Assembly (NCBI RefSeq): GCF_000834635.1 | Contig: NZ_JXQV01000004.1 | Span: 1 to 64,000, forward strand | Length of the DNA: 64,000 bases | DNA from: Agrobacterium tumefaciens | GTDB lineage: Bacteria; Pseudomonadota; Alphaproteobacteria; Rhizobiales; Rhizobiaceae | Direction of reading: 5' to 3' | Shown here: positions 56,939 to 64,000 of the stretch, piece after piece | Position numbering within the stretch: the first letter of the stretch is position 1 | Layout of the letters: each line of letters begins with the position of its first letter | Made by a program: the position numbers and the translations under genes | Notes under the pieces: generated by a model | The model's input: only the letters and a program-made list of their open reading frames with translations | What the model was told of the DNA's origin: nothing | The model's database searches: none

Positions 56939-56957
56939 GCGCCGGTTAAGCCGGCGC
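56939..56957 (-). promoter_or_regulatory. Intercistronic hairpin infB-rbfA
   Basis: A 7-bp perfect stem GCGCCGG/CCGGCGC with a 5-nt loop in the 74-base gap between infB and rbfA. The tail is only weakly T-rich, so it is more likely a processing or attenuating hairpin than a full stop. Confidence 0.45.
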
Positions 56958-56987
56958 CCGACAGTTATTTCGTGTACGGCGAAACGC

Positions 56988-59744
56988 TTAGAGCGTTCTG
57001 GTGATGTGCTCTACGCGGAAGCACTCGATGGTGTCGCCAGCGCGGATGTCTTCGTAGTTTTCGAATGCCATGCCACACTCCTGACCAACCGGCACTTCGC
57101 CGACTTCGTCCTTGAAGCGCTTGAGCGTCTTGAGCTTGCCTTCGTGGATAACGACGTTGTCGCGCACCAGACGAACACCTGCACCACGTTCCACCTTGCC
57201 TTCGACGACACGGCAACCGGCAACCTTGCCGACCTTGGTGATGTTGAAGACTTCCAGAATTTCGGCGTTGCCGAGGAAGGTTTCGCGACGTTCTGGAGAC
57301 AGAAGGCCCGACATCGCAGACTTCACGTCATCCACCAGATCGTAGATGATGTTGTAGTAGCGAATTTCGATGCCAGCGCGCTCGGAAGCCTGACGGGCCT
57401 GAGCATTTGCACGAACGTTGAAGCCAATGATGGCCGCGTTCGAAGCTTCTGCCAGCGAGATGTCAGACTCGGTGATACCACCGGCGCCCGAATGGATGAT
57501 GCGTGCACGAACTTCGTCTGTTCCAAGCTTGTCCAGCGATGCGATGATCGCTTCGACAGAACCCTGCACGTCAGCCTTGATGAGCAGCGGGAAGTCCTTG
57601 CGGCCTGTCGCCTGCAACTGCGTCATCATCTGCTCCAGCGAGCCGCGCTGGCCAGTCTGACGGGCCACGGCCTTGTCACGGGCCAGACGCTGACGGTACT
57701 CGGAAATTTCACGAGCGCGACCTTCATTTTCGACAACCGCGAAGCGGTCACCGGCAGATGGTGTGCCCGAAAGACCGAGAACCTCGACCGGCATGGCCGG
57801 ACCAGCTTCCTTGACGTGTTCACCCTTGTCGTTGACAAGCGCGCGCACACGGCCCCACTGGTCGCCAGCCACGATGATCTGGCCCGGACGCAGAACGCCC
57901 TTCTGAACCAGGATCGTTGCAACGGCACCACGGCCACGGTCGAGTTCGGCTTCGATGACCGTACCTTCCGCCGTGCGGTTGAGGTTTGCCTTCAGGTCGA
58001 GAATTTCAGCCTGGAGCAGGACGGCTTCGAGAAGCTTGTCGAGATTGAGCTTGTTCTTGGCGGAAACTTCCACGTCGAGAACTTCACCACCCATCGATTC
58101 CACGAAGACTTCGTGCTGCAGAAGCTGCTGGCGAACCTTTTCAGGGTTTGCCTCGTGCTTGTCGATCTTGTTGATCGCAACGATGATTGGAACACCCGCT
58201 GCCTTGGCATGGTTGATCGATTCAATCGTCTGCGGCATCACGCTGTCATCGGCTGCGACCACCAGAATGGCGATGTCGGTGGCCTGTGCACCACGGGCAC
58301 GCATGGCCGTAAAGGCGGCGTGGCCGGGGGTGTCTATGAAGGTGATCTTGTGACCGTTCTTCTCGACCTGATAGGCACCGATATGCTGGGTGATGCCACC
58401 GGCTTCACCCGAAACAACGCTGGTCTGACGGATAGCGTCGAGTAGCGAGGTCTTGCCGTGGTCGACGTGACCCATAATGGTAACAACAGGAGGACGCGAA
58501 ACCAGTTCGCCGCCATCATCGTCGGAGACGTTGAAGATACCTTCTTCAATGTCGGATTCCGATACGCGCTTGACGGTATGGCCGAAGTCCACTGCGATGA
58601 TTTCAGCCAGATCGGCGTCGATGACGTCGCCCGGCTTCATCATCTGGCCTTCCTTCATCAGGTACTTGATCACATCGACAGCCCGTTCGGACATACGCTG
58701 CGACAGTTCCTGAATGGTGATGGTCTCAGGCAGAGTGACTTCGCGCAGCACCTTTTCGCGCGTTTCCTGCATCTGGCCGCGGCGGAATTTCTCCTGGCGG
58801 CGACGCATGGCAGACAGCGAGCGGCCACGGGCCTGACCGTCTTCTTCCAGATTGGAGGTAACCGTCAGCTTACCGCGACGACGCTCTTCTTCTGTCTTGA
58901 GGCGAGCAGCAGGCTTGGCAGGAACAGGAGCCGTTACCTTGCCGCGAACCGGCACGCCACCGCGACGGACGCCACGATCGTCACTTTCTTCCTCTCCACC
59001 GGGACGACGGCCACGAGGACCGGCATTGTCTATGGGCGTAGGGACGGCGGCTGGTATTGTGCGTGTCGTCGTCTGTGAGCGTGTATCGCCACGACCGGCG
59101 CCGGCAGGAGACCTGGCGGCAACAGGAGCAGGCGCTGCTTCGACCGGAGCCGGAGCCGGGGCAGGCGCGGACTTGGCGGCCAGTGCCTCTTCGGCGGCGC
59201 GGCGCGCAGCTTCTTCCTTCTCGGCGATAGCGCGAGCTTCTTCTTCTACCTTGCGGCGTGCTTCATCTTCGGCGCGCTGCTTGGCTTCGATGATATCGCG
59301 AGCCTGAGCTTCTGCCAGAGCGCGGCGACGCGCATCCATTTCGCCAGCCGAAAGGTCATGCAGAACGGCGCCACGTGGGCGGTCCGGCTGACGCGAAGGC
59401 TGCGATGGCGCAGAACGGTTCTGATTGTTGTTGTTCTGGTTGCCAGACTGGTAAGGCCGCTGGCCCTGTGGCTGCTGACGCGGGGCAGGCGCTGCCGGTG
59501 CGGCAGGTCTTGCCGCCTGCGGTGCAGCCGCTGGCGCAGCAGTCGCAGCAGGTGTCACAGGTGTAATGGGCTTCTCGTCTTCTGGACGCAATGGGCGGCG
59601 CTTGCGGGTTTCCACCACAACCGCGTTGGTGCGACCACGACCCATATCCTGACGCACAGTACCCTGAGACGCTCCACTGGGCTTCAGTGTCAGGGTCTTC
59701 TTGGGCTGTGCGTTGAGTGTCTTGTCGTCGTTGTTATCGGTCAT
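56988..59744 (-). CDS. infB: Translation initiation factor IF-2
   Basis: 918 residues. It is the GTPase that places fMet-tRNA on the 30S subunit. The first 380 residues are a low-complexity Ala/Pro/Arg/Glu-rich extension, with a helical [18 protein letters not shown] segment, typical of alphaproteobacterial IF-2. The G domain has GHVDHGKTS (about residue 425), DTPGHAAF and NKID. Domains II-IV follow and end with the C2 fMet-binding part (ECFRVEHI). It is preceded by ylxR. Confidence 0.97.
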   Translation of the reverse strand: MTDNNDDKTLNAQPKKTLTLKPSGASQGTVRQDMGRGRTNAVVVETRKRRPLRPEDEKPITPVTPAATAAPAAAPQAARPAAPAAPAPRQQPQGQRPYQSGNQNNNNQNRSAPSQPSRQPDRPRGAVLHDLSAGEMDARRRALAEAQARDIIEAKQRAEDEARRKVEEEARAIAEKEEAARRAAEEALAAKSAPAPAPAPVEAAPAPVAARSPAGAGRGDTRSQTTTRTIPAAVPTPIDNAGPRGRRPGGEEESDDRGVRRGGVPVRGKVTAPVPAKPAARLKTEEERRRGKLTVTSNLEEDGQARGRSLSAMRRRQEKFRRGQMQETREKVLREVTLPETITIQELSQRMSERAVDVIKYLMKEGQMMKPGDVIDADLAEIIAVDFGHTVKRVSESDIEEGIFNVSDDDGGELVSRPPVVTIMGHVDHGKTSLLDAIRQTSVVSGEAGGITQHIGAYQVEKNGHKITFIDTPGHAAFTAMRARGAQATDIAILVVAADDSVMPQTIESINHAKAAGVPIIVAINKIDKHEANPEKVRQQLLQHEVFVESMGGEVLDVEVSAKNKLNLDKLLEAVLLQAEILDLKANLNRTAEGTVIEAELDRGRGAVATILVQKGVLRPGQIIVAGDQWGRVRALVNDKGEHVKEAGPAMPVEVLGLSGTPSAGDRFAVVENEGRAREISEYRQRLARDKAVARQTGQRGSLEQMMTQLQATGRKDFPLLIKADVQGSVEAIIASLDKLGTDEVRARIIHSGAGGITESDISLAEASNAAIIGFNVRANAQARQASERAGIEIRYYNIIYDLVDDVKSAMSGLLSPERRETFLGNAEILEVFNITKVGKVAGCRVVEGKVERGAGVRLVRDNVVIHEGKLKTLKRFKDEVGEVPVGQECGMAFENYEDIRAGDTIECFRVEHITRTL

Positions 59745-59846
59745 TCCGTTCCCGTTCCTTCAAACGAGAGCCGGATGACATTCATCTGGCCTCGTCTTTA
59801 ACTAGCTGCATCCGTACGCGGCGGCGGATATTGTCCGATGACCGCG

Positions 59847-60539
59847 TCATTGTTCTGTCCGGGCAGCGTCTAAATCCACTTGAGGTCTATCGCCATGGCG
59901 ATACCGCTCGAGCATCTTTGCGCGCTTCACTACACCCTCACCCGCCTGTCCTGCAAGCGCGCAGGCATGGATAAAAGCATTCTGGCCCATCAGTTCGTCC
60001 ATTTCCTGCTCACTGAAGAGCTGGAAAGCTGGTATTTCGCTCTCGGCTCCAGAGCCGAGCGTCCAGGCCTTGCGGGCCTGGCTTATCTTTCTCACGCCAT
60101 CTGGCGCTGCATCGGTCGCGTGAAAAACCGCAAGCACCTGGCCAGACCGGACCGACGCATCGACTTTCGTCGCGCCGGAAATGAATTGGCCCGCCTTGCG
60201 CGCCATGTTCATCATTCCCGTCAGGTTCTGCGCCATCAACCGGTCCATCGTGTCCAGAAGGTCCGGTCCGGCTTTCACATCCGTCTTCAAGGCGCGTGCA
60301 AAGAGCTTCTTCGCAATTGCCTTTTCTATCAGGGCGCGCTCGGGTGTAACCCAGCAACCGCGCCCCGGTAATTGGCGTTTCAGGTCCGGAACAACGCTCT
60401 GGTCCGGGCCTGCGACAAAACGGATCAACTCATCCGGTGTTCCGATTTGTCGTGTCACAATGCACATCCGCTCGCTGGCGGTACCTTCGAACGGCTCGTC
60501 GTCGAGCAGCTCTTCGGGCCCATGCGCCTGCGATGTCAT
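59847..60539 (-). CDS. ylxR: YlxR-L7Ae-like RNA-binding protein (DUF448)
   Basis: 230 residues. The YlxR domain (about 22-95) carries RMCIVTRQIG and the PGRGCWVTPERALIEKAI signature, with basic residues for RNA. A second domain (about 105-195) resembles the L7Ae-like YlxQ fold (LMGMMNMARKAG-like start, then DASVRSGQVLAVFHATDAA). Firmicutes encode the two as separate genes between nusA and infB, so this is a natural fusion. It overlaps nusA by four bases. The exact function is unknown. Confidence 0.9.
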   Translation of the reverse strand: MTSQAHGPEELLDDEPFEGTASERMCIVTRQIGTPDELIRFVAGPDQSVVPDLKRQLPGRGCWVTPERALIEKAIAKKLFARALKTDVKAGPDLLDTMDRLMAQNLTGMMNMARKAGQFISGATKVDASVRSGQVLAVFHATDAAPDGVRKISQARKAWTLGSGAESEIPAFQLFSEQEMDELMGQNAFIHACALAGQAGEGVVKRAKMLERYRHGDRPQVDLDAARTEQ

Positions 60540-62146
60540 TCCTGATCGGCGGTATCCGCCTCCTCGGCCGCTGCAGCTTCCTGCTGGGCAGCAAGATCTT
60601 CAGCGGTGATCCAGCCAGCCAGAAGGCGGGCCTGAACGATCATGTTTTCAGCTTCAACACGAGAAACGTCGAGCTTGGAGAAAGTTCCCTCGAACTTCTT
60701 CGTCTCGCCGTCCTTGCGCTCACTCCAGCCAACGAGATCGTCGGCGGCGCAGCCTGCAAAGTCTTCGATGGTCTTGACGCCTTCTTCACCCAGCGCAACC
60801 AGCATCTGCGATGTCAGGCCTTCGATCTGGCGCAGCTCGTCGGCGACACCGAGTTCCTTGCGCTTGGCGTCCATTTCGGTCTCGATACGCTCGAGATATT
60901 CCTTGGCGCGGGTCTGGATTTCGACAGCCGTGTCTTCATCGAAACCGTCGATGGACGAGATTTCGCTGAGGTCCACATAAGCCAGTTCCTCGACCTGGGC
61001 GAAGCCTTCGGATGCGAGTACCTGACCGACCATTTCGTCCACATCCAGCGCTTCCATGAAGATGCCGGTGCGTTCGTTGAATTCCTTCTGACGGCGCTCG
61101 GACTCTTCGGCTTCCGTCATGATGTCGATGTCCCAGCCGGTCAGCTGCGAAGCAAGGCGCACGTTCTGGCCGCGACGACCGATGGCGAGCGACAGCTGCT
61201 CATCCGGCACGACGACTTCGATGCGCTCGGCTTCTTCATCCAGAACCACCTTGGCGACTTCAGCAGGCTGAAGAGCGTTGACGATGAAGGATGCCGGATC
61301 CTGCGACCACGGAATGATATCGATCTTTTCGCCCTGAAGTTCGGCAACGACGGCCTGAACACGGCTACCGCGCATACCGACGCAGGCGCCGACCGGATCA
61401 ATGGAGCTGTCATTGGAAATAACAGCGATCTTGGCGCGCGAACCGGGGTCACGGGCAACCGACTTGATCTGGATGATGCCGTCGTAGATTTCCGGGACTT
61501 CCATGGTGAAAAGCTTGACCATGAACTGTGGGTGGGTACGTGACAGGAAAATCTGCGGGCCACGCTGTTCGCGGCGCACATCGTAAACGAAGGCGCGAAC
61601 GCGGTCGCCATAGCGCAGGTTTTCACGAGGAATCATCTCGTCACGACGGATGATGCCTTCGCCACGGCCCAGATCAACGATGACGTTACCATATTCCACG
61701 CGCTTGACAGTGCCGTTGATGATTTCGCCGATGCGGTCCTTGAACTCGTCGAACTGGCGATCACGCTCGGCTTCACGAACCTTCTGGACGATGACCTGCT
61801 TGGCGGACTGGGCAGCGATACGGCCAAAATCCATCGGTGGCAGTGGATCGGCAATGTAATCGCCAATCTTTGCATCGACGTTGCGGTCGCGTGCCAGCTC
61901 CAGAGGAATCTGCGTGCCGTAGTCTTCGGCCTTCTCAACAACCTCGAGCAGACGCTGCAAGCGGATTTCGCCGGTCTTGGAGTTGATGTCGGCGCGGATG
62001 TTGCTTTCGGAACCGTAACGCGAGCGGGCAGCCTTCTGGATGGCGTCGGCCATCGCGGCGAGCACGATTTCGCGGTCGATGACCTTTTCGCGCGCAACAG
62101 CATCGGCGATCTGCAGAAGCTCAAGCCGGTTAGCACTTACTGCCAT
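60536..62146 (-). CDS. nusA: Transcription termination/antitermination protein NusA
   Basis: 536 residues. It binds RNA polymerase and modulates pausing, termination and antitermination. The N-terminal domain ([20 protein letters not shown]) is followed by S1 (about 135-200), two KH domains (including [17 protein letters not shown] near 235) and a C-terminal acidic-helix region with a helix-hairpin-helix. The tail is rich in Ala/Glu. It is flanked by rimP (52-base gap) and ylxR (overlap). Confidence 0.97.
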   Translation of the reverse strand: MAVSANRLELLQIADAVAREKVIDREIVLAAMADAIQKAARSRYGSESNIRADINSKTGEIRLQRLLEVVEKAEDYGTQIPLELARDRNVDAKIGDYIADPLPPMDFGRIAAQSAKQVIVQKVREAERDRQFDEFKDRIGEIINGTVKRVEYGNVIVDLGRGEGIIRRDEMIPRENLRYGDRVRAFVYDVRREQRGPQIFLSRTHPQFMVKLFTMEVPEIYDGIIQIKSVARDPGSRAKIAVISNDSSIDPVGACVGMRGSRVQAVVAELQGEKIDIIPWSQDPASFIVNALQPAEVAKVVLDEEAERIEVVVPDEQLSLAIGRRGQNVRLASQLTGWDIDIMTEAEESERRQKEFNERTGIFMEALDVDEMVGQVLASEGFAQVEELAYVDLSEISSIDGFDEDTAVEIQTRAKEYLERIETEMDAKRKELGVADELRQIEGLTSQMLVALGEEGVKTIEDFAGCAADDLVGWSERKDGETKKFEGTFSKLDVSRVEAENMIVQARLLAGWITAEDLAAQQEAAAAEEADTADQE

Positions 62147-62198
62147 TTTTATGTCTCCGTAAGTCGTTTTGCCCGCGTATCAGGGCTTACGTTGGGAA

Positions 62199-62789
62199 TT
62201 AGTCTTCGTCTGCTTCTTCGTTTTGGTTGGCGGCGGCGGCAGCGGCCTTGGCCTGCTTGTCCGCCTTCAGCGCCTCGCGAATCAGATCATCGGTCAGGAT
62301 CAGCTTCGCGTCAGAAAGAGTATTGAACGGGATCATCACCACCGGCTCTTCACCGTAAGCGATCTGGTCTCGTTCCAGTCTGAAACCGTCTTCTTCGACG
62401 CTTGCGATCTTGCCGCGGAAGCGTTTGCGGTTATCAACCAGAATGGATGTCTCGACCTTGACGATATGGCCCTGCCAACGGACAAAATCCACCTTGCGCA
62501 CCATCGGCCTGTCAATGCCGGGCGATGACACTTCGAGATGATACGCCGTTTGAACGGGATCTTCTACATCCAGAACCGGAGAAATGGCGAGCGATACCGC
62601 TTCGCAATCCTGGACGGTCATGGTTCCGTCTTCACGCTCGGCCATGACCTGCAAGGTCGCGCCGTTCTGGTTGGACAGGCGAACCCGCACCAGCAGATAG
62701 CCCATGCCTGTCAGCACCGGCTCGATGATCTCGGCGATGCGCTGGTCAACGCCTGTTTCGGTTATCAGTCTTGGTTCGGCTTCTGCCAT
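62199..62789 (-). CDS. rimP: Ribosome maturation factor RimP
   Basis: 196 residues; it assists 30S assembly. The family segment [20 protein letters not shown] is at about 107-126, after an N-terminal alpha/beta domain beginning [14 protein letters not shown]. The tail is Ala/Lys/Glu-rich. It is the first gene of the nusA-infB operon, and its leader carries the hairpins described separately. Confidence 0.96.
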   Translation of the reverse strand: MAEAEPRLITETGVDQRIAEIIEPVLTGMGYLLVRVRLSNQNGATLQVMAEREDGTMTVQDCEAVSLAISPVLDVEDPVQTAYHLEVSSPGIDRPMVRKVDFVRWQGHIVKVETSILVDNRKRFRGKIASVEEDGFRLERDQIAYGEEPVVMIPFNTLSDAKLILTDDLIREALKADKQAKAAAAAANQNEEADED

Positions 62790-62812
62790 TGTGGCCTTCC
62801 GGTCTCATGTCC

Positions 62813-62834
62813 AAACCGGCTTTTGGGCCGGTTT
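62813..62834 (-). promoter_or_regulatory. Second hairpin of the rimP leader
   Basis: A perfect 8-bp stem AAACCGGC/GCCGGTTT around TTTTGG, ending about 25 bases before the rimP start, close to the ribosome site. It could limit translation or act with the upstream hairpin. Confidence 0.5.
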
Positions 62835-62847
62835 TCAGGGCGCCTAA

Positions 62848-62880
62848 CGAAAAAGAGCGGAGCCTTTCGGCCCCACTCTT
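62848..62880 (-). terminator. Intrinsic terminator/attenuator in the rimP-nusA leader
   Basis: As minus-strand RNA, 62880-62869 pairs fully with 62864-62853 (12 pairs including two G-U that are mismatches on the other strand). It is closed by a GAAA tetraloop and followed by a run of five U. No gene lies upstream on this strand, so it interrupts the operon's own leader. Confidence 0.7.
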
Positions 62881-62907
62881 CATCAGACGATCAAGAATTT
62901 GAATGTC

Positions 62908-62936
62908 CGTATAGACCCTTATCTGCAATATTGCAA
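62908..62936 (-). promoter_or_regulatory. Promoter of the rimP-nusA-infB operon
   Basis: On the minus strand TTGCAA (62931-62936) and TATACG (62908-62913) are separated by exactly 17 bases. The predicted start is about 62901, so the attenuator hairpin begins only about 20 bases into the RNA. Confidence 0.65.
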
Positions 62937-63067
62937 GGATGCGGCGTAAAACGAGCAAAATTGCCCGCCGTCACAATTTTACCGTCCAATCGCTTGAAAC
63001 AGTAGCATCCTCTCAAACGGCGTCTATAGTGTCAGCCGGATGAGCCATTGCATCAATTGGACTGCCC

Positions 63068-64000
63068 GTGCCTGATAGAAAATCCCCACTGCTGCCATTG
63101 CGCCACCAGACATACAGAACGATCTGGTTTGCGAGTATCGCGTCGAATTTTGGCGGGCTTATTCAGGCCGTCGGCGCTGCATGGATGATGACGGCACTGT
63201 CGTCGTCTGAAAACATGATTGCGCTAGTGCAGGCATCGACCTCGCTTCCCATCATGCTGTTTTCGCTGGTATCTGGCGCATTGGCTGATAGCTTCGACCG
63301 TCGCCGCATCATGATCTCGGCACAGTTCCTGATGCTGACGGCCTCCGTCATGCTGACGGTTTTTGCGTGGTTCGGCTGGCTTTCGCCATGGCTCTTGCTG
63401 TTCTTCACCTTCATGATCGGCTGTGGAACGGCGCTCAACAATCCGTCATGGCAGGCGTCCGTGGGAGAAATGGTGCCGCGTGAGGATCTGCCCGCAGCCG
63501 TGACGCTGAACAGCGTCGGCTTTAATATTACCCGCAGCGTCGGCCCGGCCATTGGTGGTGTCATCGTGGCGGTTGGCGGCGCGGCGGCGGCATTTCTCGT
63601 CAATACATTCAGCTATTTCGCGCTGATCTACGCATTGGTGAAATGGCAGCCGCCGAAAAGCACATCGACCCTGCCACGCGAGCAACTGTTCGCGGCAATT
63701 TCCGCTGGCATGCGCTACGTGGCGATGTCGCCCAATATCGGCAAGGTGCTGGTGCGCGGCTTTCTGTTCGGCCTGTCAGCCAGCGCGATTTTGGCGCTGA
63801 TGCCGCTGGTTGCGCGGGATCTGGTGCAGGGCGGACCATTGACCTATGGCATCATGCTCGGCGCTTTCGGGGTGGGGGCCGTGGGCGGGGCCCTGATTAG
63901 TGCGCGTCTTCGCGAAACATTGAGCAGCGAGTGGATCGTGCGCGTCGCCTTTCTGGGCTTTGCGCTGAGTGCGGGTGTGACGGCCATCAGCACCAATGCA
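63068..64000 (+). CDS. MFS transporter (EntS-like, MFS_3), 3' end beyond the window
   Basis: At least 311 codons from GTG 63068, with no stop before the window edge. It encodes hydrophobic helices of a major-facilitator exporter. After the short start (PLLPLRHQTYRTIWFASIAS) comes the loop LADSFDRRRIMI (the A-motif region between TM2 and TM3), then GTALNNPSWQA and GFNITRSVGPAIGG, typical of the enterobactin-exporter/MFS_3 group. Cargo is unknown. The GTG is not preceded by a strong ribosome site, so the start is uncertain. It diverges from rimP. Confidence 0.8.
   Translation, partial: MPDRKSPLLPLRHQTYRTIWFASIASNFGGLIQAVGAAWMMTALSSSENMIALVQASTSLPIMLFSLVSGALADSFDRRRIMISAQFLMLTASVMLTVFAWFGWLSPWLLLFFTFMIGCGTALNNPSWQASVGEMVPREDLPAAVTLNSVGFNITRSVGPAIGGVIVAVGGAAAAFLVNTFSYFALIYALVKWQPPKSTSTLPREQLFAAISAGMRYVAMSPNIGKVLVRGFLFGLSASAILALMPLVARDLVQGGPLTYGIMLGAFGVGAVGGALISARLRETLSSEWIVRVAFLGFALSAGVTAISTNA

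Noticed and set aside
62746..62958. A 70-codon frame overlapping the rimP start
   Set aside because: It spans the predicted promoter and hairpins, has no ribosome site, and runs out of frame through rimP.

Overview
The window looks like chromosomal DNA of a Rhizobiaceae member of the Alphaproteobacteria, most likely Agrobacterium or a close Rhizobium. The reasons are a frcRBCAK-type fructose operon, an IalB-family protein, a palindromic intergenic repeat of the rhizobial RIME/ABC type, and the gene order rimP-nusA-ylxR-infB-rbfA-truB-rpsO-pnp. No database search was run. All family calls come from motifs read in the translations.

Layout. 1-71: 3' part of initiator tRNA-Met. 306-8031 (mostly minus strand): zinc alcohol dehydrogenase, SbmA/YddA-like ABC exporter, two small proteins flanking a palindromic repeat, zwf, a histidine phosphatase, a YjbR-like protein and coaBC. 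8083-8562: a gene-poor stretch with three inverted repeats. 8563-16530 (minus): one tight cluster for nucleoside import (BMP-type binding protein, ATPase, two permeases) and breakdown (cytidine deaminase, purine nucleoside phosphorylase, deoxyribose-phosphate aldolase, thymidine phosphorylase). 16806-18168: msrA, a small membrane protein and tRNA-Ser(GGA).

18692-39803 (plus) is the accessory highlight. It holds a single 18.4-kb gene for a filamentous-haemagglutinin/LktA-type adhesin of about 6117 residues. After it come an IalB-family secreted protein and the cognate TpsB (FhaC/ShlB-like) outer-membrane transporter. The adhesin has two tandem TPS (FxxPxG) domains, long VGVGG-type repeat tracts, non-repetitive inserts, and a C-terminal array of exact 273-nt period. 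An AT-rich leader full of small inverted repeats precedes it. The IalB gene between tpsA and tpsB makes a three-gene cassette that I have not seen described.

39930-45080: ROK regulator frcR (minus) divergent from frcB-frcC-frcA-frcK. 45182-52581: recF, a MoeB/ThiF-type adenylyltransferase without the zinc cysteines, a GNAT, a 2-hydroxyacid dehydrogenase, an SH3-domain secreted protein, a PfkB/adenosine kinase, a candidate small RNA or leader, an AEC transporter and an RsmC-like methyltransferase. 52660-62789 (minus): the translation and RNA-processing block read as rimP, nusA, ylxR, infB, rbfA, truB, then rpsO and pnp. A well-formed promoter and an intrinsic-terminator-like hairpin lie in the rimP leader. 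63068-64000: 5' part of an MFS exporter cut by the window edge.
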